Shown one piece after another: positions 58,255-64,000 of a stretch of 64,000 nucleotides of DNA (position 1 is the first letter of the stretch; every line of letters starts with the position of its first letter). The DNA is from Mycolicibacterium poriferae (lineage in GTDB: Bacteria; Actinomycetota; Actinomycetes; Mycobacteriales; Mycobacteriaceae). The stretch spans positions 5,146,001 to 5,210,000 of the forward strand of contig NZ_AP022570.1 in the NCBI RefSeq assembly GCF_010728325.1, written 5' to 3'. The notes under the pieces were generated by a model. It was not told the DNA's origin. It was given only the letters and a program-made list of their open reading frames with translations, and ran no database searches. The position numbers and the translations under genes were made by a program.

Positions 58255-58332
58255 GTCGCTGCGATGCTCTTCCTGACGTAGGTGTCTTCGCCTGAATCAA
58301 CGAAGGGGTGACGCCTACAGTGCCCACCCGGG

Positions 58333-58352
58333 CTGAGAATCCACTTAGAGAA
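58333..58352 (-). promoter_or_regulatory. Possible MprA box upstream of pepD
   Basis: On the minus strand GTTCTCTAA and ATTCTCAGC are 12 bases apart, with a shared TTCTC core, about 80 bases upstream of the pepD start. It resembles the direct repeat at the mprA promoter. Confidence 0.4.
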
Positions 58353-58415
58353 CACTCCGCGCACCCCTAGACTTCTGCCCCACCATCCTCGCTGGTGACA
58401 CGCGTCACGGAAGGG

Positions 58416-59882
58416 TCAGTGGCGGCGTGTCGTCACTTCGTCAGATGACAGTTCGGTATCGGCAACCGCCGGCCGACCGGGCAGCACCACGTGCATCGCC
58501 GTGCCCGGCGGCTGCCCGCCCGGCACGGCGTCCTCGACCCGTAGCGAGCCGCCGTGCTTGAGCACCACCTGCTGCACGATCGCCAGTCCCAGACCGGATC
58601 CCGGCATCGCGCGCGCGGAGGCCGACCGGTAGAACCGCTCGAAGATCAAGCCCCGCTCCATCGGCGGGATCCCCGGCCCCTGATCGGCGACCACCAGTTC
58701 GGCGTGCTGCGAGTCGATCTGCCGGAGGCTGACGGCGACCCGCCCCCCCGGTGGGCTCCACTTCGCTGCGTTGTCGAGAAGGTTGAGCACCGCGCGCGCC
58801 AACCCTGCGGCGTCCCCGTAGACCCGCCACGGGCTGGTCGCCACGTCGAACTCGATGTCGTTGCGGCGCCGACGAACCCGCTCGAGCGAACGGTCGATCA
58901 CCTCCGACATCTCGACGATCTCGTGGATCACGCCTCCGGCGTCCTCACGGGTGAGGTCCACCAGATCGCCCACCAGAGTGGACAGTTCCTCGATCTGGCC
59001 GAGTACGTCGGCGCGCAGGTCGGCCATCTCGTGCTCGGGCAGCCGGGGCCTGCCCGGCTCCATGGACACCATGAGCAACTCGACGTTGGTGCGCAACGAG
59101 GTTAACGGAGTGCGCAATTCGTGCCCGGCGTCGGTGACCAGCCGGGCCTGCCGCTCGCGCGACTCGGCGAGCGCGCGCAACATCATGTTGAAAGCCTCGG
59201 TCAGACGGGCGAGTTCGTCGCTGCCGAACACCGGGATCGGGCGCAGGTCGTCGGTCCTGGCGACTCGTTCGGCGGCCTGCGTCAGCCGGGCGACGGGCCG
59301 CAGCCCGGCACTGGCGACCATGCCGCCGGCGATGGCCGCCACTGCCACCCCGATCCCGCCGACGATCAGCAGCACCGTGGTCAGCCGTCGCAGGACCTGG
59401 TTGGTCGGCTCCAGGCTCTTGGAGATGACCAACGCCCTGTCGTTGCTCAACCGGATCGCCAGCACCCGCTGCTGGTCCACGGTGCGCAGCGACATCCGCA
59501 GCTTGCCGTCGATGACACCCTGCTCCGGAGGACCCACCGGCAGGGTCTGCCCCGTCTGGGTCGCGGTATATCTCATCTGGCCGGGGATCACCAGCATCGC
59601 GTTGACGTCGGAGTAGGCGGTACCTTCGATGGCCTTGCCCGGGTCCACCTCCAGCGATCCGCTCTCGATCAGCAGCTTCACCCGGCTCTGCAACTGGTTG
59701 TCGAGGTCGTCGTAGAGCGCGCGCGCCACCACGGCATACACCGCGAAGGCCATCAGCACCACCGCCATGACCACCATCGACATGGCGAGCAGCATCACGC
59801 GCCAGCGCAGCGACACCGAGCGGGTGACGGGCACCGGCGCCGGGGCGCCCGGCCAGGGCGTCATCGGCTGGCCGTTCGTCAC
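58416..59882 (-). CDS. mprB: Sensor histidine kinase MprB
   Basis: A 488-residue envelope-stress sensor. Span 1 is near residues 28-50 ([24 protein letters not shown]), an outer loop runs to about 165, and span 2 is [25 protein letters not shown] and HisKA follow with the phospho-His in [17 protein letters not shown]-binding boxes are [22 protein letters not shown] and GSGLGLAIV. The GTG overlaps the mprA stop (GTGA). It phosphorylates MprA, which controls pepD and, in M. tuberculosis, sigE. Confidence 0.95.
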   Translation of the reverse strand: MTNGQPMTPWPGAPAPVPVTRSVSLRWRVMLLAMSMVVMAVVLMAFAVYAVVARALYDDLDNQLQSRVKLLIESGSLEVDPGKAIEGTAYSDVNAMLVIPGQMRYTATQTGQTLPVGPPEQGVIDGKLRMSLRTVDQQRVLAIRLSNDRALVISKSLEPTNQVLRRLTTVLLIVGGIGVAVAAIAGGMVASAGLRPVARLTQAAERVARTDDLRPIPVFGSDELARLTEAFNMMLRALAESRERQARLVTDAGHELRTPLTSLRTNVELLMVSMEPGRPRLPEHEMADLRADVLGQIEELSTLVGDLVDLTREDAGGVIHEIVEMSEVIDRSLERVRRRRNDIEFDVATSPWRVYGDAAGLARAVLNLLDNAAKWSPPGGRVAVSLRQIDSQHAELVVADQGPGIPPMERGLIFERFYRSASARAMPGSGLGLAIVQQVVLKHGGSLRVEDAVPGGQPPGTAMHVVLPGRPAVADTELSSDEVTTRRH

Positions 59883-60571
59883 GGGGGTGTCTCCCGGAGC
59901 ACGTAACCCACCCCGCGCACGGTGTGGATCAGGCGGGGCTCGCCCTCGGCCTCGGTCTTGCGACGCAGGTAGCCGACGTACACCTCCAGGGCGTTGCCCG
60001 AGGTCGGGAAATCGAAGCCCCACACCTCCTCGAGGATGCGGCTGCGCGTCAGCACCCGGCGCGGGTTGGCGATCAGCATCTCCAGCAGCGCGAACTCGGT
60101 GCGGGTCAGACTGATCGGCCGGTCGCCGCGCGTCACCTCGCGGGTCACGGGGTCCAGCGTCAGATCGGAGAACGTCAGCGCCGCCGACTCGACACCCTCG
60201 TCCGGGCCGGTCCGGCGTAGCAGGGCGCGCATCCGCGCCAGCAGTTCCTCCAGCGCGAAGGGCTTCGGGAGGTAGTCGTCGGCTCCGGCGTCCAGGCCGG
60301 CGACCCGCTCGGACACCGAGTCACGGGCGGTCAACACGAGGATCGGCAGATCGTCGCCGGTGCTGCGGAGCTGACGGCATACCTCGAGGCCGTCCAGCCG
60401 GGGCATCATCACGTCGAGCACCACGGCGTCCGGCCGATCGCTGGCGATCAGGTCGAGCGCCTCACGGCCGTCCTGCGCCAACTCCACGGAGTAACCGTTG
60501 AACGACAGGGACCTTCGGAGGGACTCGCGCACCGCGCGATCGTCATCAACGACAAGAATGCGCACCGCCAC
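59879..60571 (-). CDS. mprA: Response regulator MprA
   Basis: A 230-residue OmpR-type regulator. The receiver domain has the acidic pair in [10 protein letters not shown], phospho-Asp in [12 protein letters not shown] near residue 48, Thr in LVLTARD and Lys in LPKPF. The winged helix contains [32 protein letters not shown]. It is almost identical in sequence to recollected M. tuberculosis MprA. GTG start. It heads the mprA-mprB pair, with pepD downstream. Confidence 0.96.
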   Translation of the reverse strand: MAVRILVVDDDRAVRESLRRSLSFNGYSVELAQDGREALDLIASDRPDAVVLDVMMPRLDGLEVCRQLRSTGDDLPILVLTARDSVSERVAGLDAGADDYLPKPFALEELLARMRALLRRTGPDEGVESAALTFSDLTLDPVTREVTRGDRPISLTRTEFALLEMLIANPRRVLTRSRILEEVWGFDFPTSGNALEVYVGYLRRKTEAEGEPRLIHTVRGVGYVLRETPP

Positions 60572-60587
60572 AGTGTCAACCCCGCGT

Positions 60588-60605
60588 CTGAGAGTGACCT
60601 GAGAG
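60588..60605 (-). promoter_or_regulatory. MprA autoregulatory direct repeat
   Basis: CTCTCAG-GTCA-CTCTCAG on the minus strand is a perfect seven-base direct repeat with an 11-base period, 17 bases upstream of mprA. This is the layout expected for a pair of MprA recognition units (MprA box). Confidence 0.7.
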
Positions 60606-60618
60606 GCGCGCCGAGGGA

Positions 60619-60792
60619 CTAGCGGCGGTCGAGATCAATCAGTCCAAGGCGGGCGGCCTTGAGCAGACGGCGCGGCACCTTGTGCTGCTGGCCAGCGACG
60701 GTCACCGTGACCAGTCCGGTCGGCGTGGCCTTCCACTGCGCGCGCCGGCTACGGGTGTTCGCGCGCGACATCCTGCGCTTGGGCACAGCCAT
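60619..60792 (-). CDS. rpmF: 50S ribosomal protein L32
   Basis: A 57-residue ribosomal protein, the normal size. [21 protein letters not shown] is the conserved start and [19 protein letters not shown] the end. There is no Cys, so this is the zinc-free C-minus form. GAGGAG lies about nine bases before the ATG. Confidence 0.95.
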   Translation of the reverse strand: MAVPKRRMSRANTRSRRAQWKATPTGLVTVTVAGQQHKVPRRLLKAARLGLIDLDRR

Positions 60793-60919
60793 GATCAAGC
60801 TCTCCTCATATATGGGGTTGGTACTGCAGGCAAGCCTGGACCTACCCGGCGCCGGCAATTGGTCACCAGGATAGCCGTTGGGCTGGTCGGGCTCCAAACT
60901 GCGGCAGCGCGGGGACCGT

Positions 60920-60976
60920 AGAGGGGCCGTCACCGGCGCAGACGACGGCAACGGCCCCTCTGACAACGGCCCCTCT
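60920..60976. terminator. Hairpin with two alternative right arms
   Basis: AGAGGGGCCGT (60920-60930) is complementary to ACGGCCCCTCT at both 60951-60961 and 60966-60976, so two mutually exclusive 11-bp stems are possible. It lies between the hemophore-like gene and rpmF on the minus strand, ending the first message. Confidence 0.7.
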
Positions 60977-60991
60977 CGGTGATCGAACGGA

Positions 60992-61342
60992 TCAGCCGTC
61001 CATGCCGAGGCCGCCCGGAGGCATGCCGCAGCGGGCCCGGAAGTCGGTCATCGGCTGGCGGATGGCCTGCAGTTCGGCCTGGACCTGAGGATTGGCCGAC
61101 ATGTAGTCCTGCATGTAGGCCGAGCGCTCTTCGCCGGACATGTCGGTCATCGTCGACAGCTCGGCGTTGACCTCCGGGTGGGTGAACAGGTAGGCGGACA
61201 TCCCGGCGGACACACCGGACAGGACCCCGGACATGTCGGCGAGGCTGCAGTTGGGCGGCTCGGCGGCCGCGGTCGCTGTGCTGCCCAGCAGCGCGGCCCC
61301 GGCGATCGCCACGACGCCGGCCGTACGGACGATGAAGGACAT
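60992..61342 (-). CDS. Secreted hemophore-related protein
   Basis: A 116-residue exported protein. The signal peptide ends near ATAAAAEPP (residue ~27). The mature part has two Cys, in NCSLAD and RCGMP, that can form a disulphide, and a helical middle, [24 protein letters not shown] and [21 protein letters not shown]. This pattern is typical of the mycobacterial heme-binding/hemophore-like family (MHB). GAGGAG precedes the ATG. Heme scavenging is inferred from family only. Confidence 0.82.
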   Translation of the reverse strand: MSFIVRTAGVVAIAGAALLGSTATAAAEPPNCSLADMSGVLSGVSAGMSAYLFTHPEVNAELSTMTDMSGEERSAYMQDYMSANPQVQAELQAIRQPMTDFRARCGMPPGGLGMDG

Positions 61343-61393
61343 GGTCACTCCTCTAGGTGATCGAGTCATCTGTGATCAAGATTTCCAGAAAAT

Positions 61394-61660
61394 TCAGTTG
61401 TCGGCGAGAGCCGGATTAGGCGTAAGAAATCCGCCACCAAACTCCGGTTCCATCCGCTCGCTGCGCCCCGTCACGACGAGGTCCAGACCGCTGTCGCAGT
61501 AATTCAACAACTCACAGGACACATCGTCCTGGGGGAAGGGAACCATCGGAGCGGCGCTGAAACCGCCGGGGACATCGGCGTTGGCCGACGTCGCGGACAA
61601 CAGTGCGGCGGCACACGCCCCCACCACAATCGGTACTGCGCGGTGTAGAGCCTTCCGCAT
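61394..61660 (-). CDS. Small secreted protein of unknown function
   Basis: An 88-residue protein. A basic start and hydrophobic run (RAVPIVVGACAAALLSATSANADV) predict a cleaved signal peptide at about residue 28. The mature 60 residues have two Cys (SCELLNYC) four apart on each side of a short loop, and end LTPNPALADN. GGGAG precedes the ATG. It is 51 bases from the hemophore-like gene and may share its message. No family recognised. Confidence 0.7.
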   Translation of the reverse strand: MRKALHRAVPIVVGACAAALLSATSANADVPGGFSAAPMVPFPQDDVSCELLNYCDSGLDLVVTGRSERMEPEFGGGFLTPNPALADN

Positions 61661-62047
61661 CGTTCTCCCTCCTGACCGGTCGACATCATCGTTGGTCCGG
61701 ATGTCGATCCCCCAGGAGGCCACAGGCTTGCCGACACGGCTTCCCGAAATCGCAACGATCCGGCATCGCGCCGGCCGGTGCAAGCACAACTGCGACTCCA
61801 CCACCACGGCGAAATCTCGCTGTGCATTGAACTGACCGGGCGCGCGAGCTGAAGCCTACCCGAGTCGACGCGTCGGCGGGCGCAGACGATGCAGCCTTCC
61901 CGCGCAGGTCAGAGGACATTGTTCTTCGCTGTCCGGATAGCCGTCGGGACGGGATTTGCCAAGGGGTTGACTCGGTACCGTCGGTACGAAGTAACCTACC
62001 GGTTGGTTGGGCGAGCATCCGGCCTGTGGGTTCACAAGGGAGTGCGT
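61661..62047. other. Divergent intergenic region before the DUF1446 gene
   Basis: A gap of 387 bases between a minus-strand small secreted gene and the plus-strand DUF1446 gene. It holds a candidate operator at 61993-62008 and a TTGACT (61967) that may be a -35 box. No other gene was supported; the DUF1446 frame stays open upstream but has no start with a ribosome-binding site. Confidence 0.6.
61993..62008. promoter_or_regulatory. Inverted repeat operator upstream of the DUF1446 operon
   Basis: AACCTACCGGTTGGTT is a palindrome except at one pair (AACCNACCGGTNGGTT). It lies 40 bases before the gene start, where a TetR-type repressor would block transcription. The regulator is not in the window. 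Confidence 0.6.
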
Positions 62048-63766
62048 GTGGCGTCAGCGGTCCGCATCGGAAACTGTTCGGGCTTCTACGGCGACCGCCT
62101 GTCGGCCATGCACGAGATGCTGACCGGCGGCGAACTCGACTACCTGACAGGTGATTACCTGGCCGAGCTCACGATGCTCATCCTGGGCCGCGACCGCATG
62201 AAGCACCCGGAGCGTGGCTACGCCAAGACGTTCCTGCGCCAACTCGAAGAATGCCTCGGACTCGCGCAAGACCGGCAGGTGCGCATCGTCGCCAACGCGG
62301 GCGGCCTCAATCCGGCCGGATTAGCTGACGCGATTCGGACGCTGGCCGACACCCTGGGCGTTCCTGCCACCGTCGCGCACGTCGAGGGGGACGATCTGCT
62401 GCCCCGCGCCGACGAACTCGGCCTGGGCGCCCCGCTCACCGCCAACGCCTACCTCGGCGCGTGGGGCATCGTCGAGTGCCTCGACAGCGGCGCGGACGTC
62501 GTCGTGACCGGTCGGGTCACCGATGCCTCGGTCATCGTCGGTCCGGCCGCCGCACACTTCGGCTGGCGACCCACCGACCATGACCGGATCGCCGGCGCCA
62601 TCGCAGCCGGACACGTCATCGAGTGCGGCACCCAGGCCACCGGCGGCAACTACGCGTTCTTCACCGAACTCGGCGACCTCACCCATCCCGGTTTCCCGAT
62701 CGCCGAGATCCACGCCGACGGCTCGTCGGTGATCACCAAACACCCCGGTACGGGCGGCGCCGTGACCGTCGGCACCGTGACCGCACAGCTGCTCTACGAG
62801 ATCGCAGGGCCCCGCTACGTCAATCCCGACGCGACGCTGCGGGTGGACAGCATCACGCTGACCGACGACGGTGAGGACCGCGTGCGGCTCAGCGGGGTCC
62901 GCGGCGAGGCGCCGCCACCGACGGTGAAGGTGTCGCTGAACAGCCTGGGCGGCTTCCGCAACGAGGTGACGTTCGTGCTCACCGGTCTGGACATCGACGC
63001 CAAAGCCGACCTGGTGCGGCGCCAGCTGGAGGCCGGTCTGGCCGCCAAGCCGGCGGAGATGGAATGGACGCTGGCGCGCACCGACCACCCCGACGCGGAC
63101 ACCGAGCAGACTGCCAGCGCGCTGTTGCGCTGTGTGGCAAGGGATCCCGACGCCGCGACGGTCGGGCGCCGCTTCTCGTCCGCGGCTGTCGAGCTGGCCC
63201 TGGCCAGCTATCCGGGATTCACCAGCACCGCCCCGCCCGGCGACGGTCAGGTCTACGGGATATTCACCGCGGCCTACGTGCCGGCTGACGAGGTCACCCA
63301 CGTCGCCGTGCATGCCGACGGCACCCGCGTCGACATCCCCGCCGCCACCGCCACCCAGGAGCTGGCACCTGTGCCGGAGCCGGCCGCACCGCCCGCCCGG
63401 CCCTACGGGCCGACCCGGCGGATGCCGCTGGGCCTCATCGCCGGGGCGCGCAGCGGCGACAAAGGGGGCAGCGCCAACGTCGGGCTGTGGGTCCGCACCG
63501 ACGAGCAGTGGGCGTGGCTGGCGAACACGCTCACCGAGGATGCACTGCGCGGGCTCCTGCCCGAGGCGGCCGACCTTCCGATCACCCGCCACCTGCTGCC
63601 CAACCTGCGCGCGGTGAACTTCGTCATCGACGACATCCTCGGCCAGGGCGTGGCGTACCAGGCCCGGTTCGATCCCCAGGCCAAAGGCTTGGGCGAATGG
63701 CTGCGCAGCCGATATGTCGAGATCCCTGTCGACCTATGTGACACACCAGAGGAGTTGCTGCCGTGA
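62048..63766 (+). CDS. DUF1446 / acyclic terpene utilisation AtuA-like protein
   Basis: A 572-residue cytoplasmic protein. RIGNCSGFYGDRLSAMHEMLTGGELDYLTGDYLAELTM is the AtuA start; VTGRVTDASVIVGPAAAHFGW and HVIECGTQATGGNYAFF are core motifs, and a C-terminal domain from about residue 455 (LGLIAGARSGDKGGSANVGLWVRT) is the second AtuA part. GTG 62048 follows GGGAG. Its stop overlaps the acyl-CoA dehydrogenase start (GTGA). It corresponds to Rv0976c. In Pseudomonas AtuA belongs to citronellol/leucine-type acyl-CoA carboxylase pathways. Confidence 0.88.
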   Translation: MASAVRIGNCSGFYGDRLSAMHEMLTGGELDYLTGDYLAELTMLILGRDRMKHPERGYAKTFLRQLEECLGLAQDRQVRIVANAGGLNPAGLADAIRTLADTLGVPATVAHVEGDDLLPRADELGLGAPLTANAYLGAWGIVECLDSGADVVVTGRVTDASVIVGPAAAHFGWRPTDHDRIAGAIAAGHVIECGTQATGGNYAFFTELGDLTHPGFPIAEIHADGSSVITKHPGTGGAVTVGTVTAQLLYEIAGPRYVNPDATLRVDSITLTDDGEDRVRLSGVRGEAPPPTVKVSLNSLGGFRNEVTFVLTGLDIDAKADLVRRQLEAGLAAKPAEMEWTLARTDHPDADTEQTASALLRCVARDPDAATVGRRFSSAAVELALASYPGFTSTAPPGDGQVYGIFTAAYVPADEVTHVAVHADGTRVDIPAATATQELAPVPEPAAPPARPYGPTRRMPLGLIAGARSGDKGGSANVGLWVRTDEQWAWLANTLTEDALRGLLPEAADLPITRHLLPNLRAVNFVIDDILGQGVAYQARFDPQAKGLGEWLRSRYVEIPVDLCDTPEELLP

Positions 63767-64000
63767 GCATGTGGACCACACCCGAGCGCGACGACCTCCG
63801 AAAGACGGTGCGCGCCTTCGCTGAACGCGAGGTCCTCCCCTACGTCACCGAGTGGGAACACACCGGCGAGCTGCCGCGCGAGCTGCACCGCAAGGCCGCC
63901 GCAGCTGGGCTGCTCGGCGCCGGGTTCCCGGAATCGGTAGGCGGCGAGGGCGGGGACGGCGCCGACGCCGTGGTCATCTGTGAGGAGATGCACCAGGCCG
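63763..64000 (+). CDS. Acyl-CoA dehydrogenase (FadE13-like), 5' part
   Basis: Only the first 79 residues are in the window. WTTPERDDLRKTVRAFAEREVLPYVTEWEHTGELPRELHRKAAAAGLLG is the usual acyl-CoA dehydrogenase N-terminus, followed by FPESVGGEGGDGADAVVICEEM. The GTG overlaps the DUF1446 stop. In M. tuberculosis the corresponding gene is followed by acyl-CoA carboxylase subunits accD2/accA2, so this is probably the start of a branched-chain or terpenoid acyl-CoA pathway. Confidence 0.88.
   Translation, partial: MSMWTTPERDDLRKTVRAFAEREVLPYVTEWEHTGELPRELHRKAAAAGLLGAGFPESVGGEGGDGADAVVICEEMHQA

Overview
The window is high-GC actinobacterial DNA from a mycobacterium, most likely a rapid-growing or environmental Mycolicibacterium. 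The reasons are gene order and gene content. The backbone follows the Mycobacterium tuberculosis Rv0975c-Rv1019 region, recalled from memory: fadE13, an Rv0976c-like gene, rpmF, mprA-mprB-pepD-moaB2, mscL, fmdB, 5-formyl-THF cyclo-ligase, galU-moeA/glp-rimJ-glpR, tRNA-Ala, the cNMP-binding acetyltransferase, alkB, arcA, pmt, rsmI, pabB, metG, tatD, rpfB-ksgA-ispE, pks16, pth, rplY, lpqT, prs, glmU and a tetR gene. MspA porins, a sugar PTS, SoxR and a DUF1446 gene add the look of a fast-growing species. No rRNA, phage, insertion sequence or CRISPR array was seen.

Layout. Bases 1-10.3 kb hold a secreted PGRS-like glycine-rich protein, tetR, tRNA-Gln, glmU, a DUF2254 membrane protein and the prs-arsC-lpqT-SDR-rplY-pth run. 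Bases 10.3-18.3 kb are an accessory block absent from the tuberculosis gene order: a 4Fe-4S reductase, an ArsR/SRPBCC pair, a drug-type ABC exporter, a lipase-maturation-factor homologue, and an ascorbate-type PTS operon flanked by inverted copies of a ~70-bp repeat. Bases 18.3-34.1 kb are conserved housekeeping and cell-wall genes (pks16, ispE-ksgA-rpfB, tatD/metG, pabB, rsmI, pmt, arcA) with an NDH-like oxidoreductase/ECF41 sigma factor pair, soxR and a frameshifted alkB.

Bases 34.1-46.8 kb hold lipoproteins, a shikimate dehydrogenase-like gene with the cNMP-regulated acetyltransferase, a Ser/Thr kinase, cupin and MFS genes. They also hold a translationally coupled five-gene operon: LLM oxidoreductase, sulfotransferase, DUF1214, VOC and carboxylesterase. 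Bases 46.9-53 kb hold tRNA-Ala, the galU-glp-rimJ-glpR cell-division group, the folate cyclo-ligase, a CIRCE-controlled fmdB and a SAF-domain protein. Bases 53-64 kb hold mscL, two tandem mspA genes (one frameshifted), a small unlisted gene beneath a CRP-type palindrome, moaB2-pepD-mprB-mprA, rpmF, two small secreted proteins, the DUF1446 gene and the start of an acyl-CoA dehydrogenase.

Many adjacent genes overlap by 1-4 bases (GTGA/ATGA), marking operons. Visible control sites fit the genes beside them: CIRCE at fmdB, a dyad at soxR, an ECF41-like promoter before the oxidoreductase/sigma operon, and direct repeats at mprA and pepD. The main oddities are the repeat-flanked PTS, the two frameshifts, an RpfB lacking the lipobox cysteine, and the uncharacterised five-gene sulfotransferase operon.
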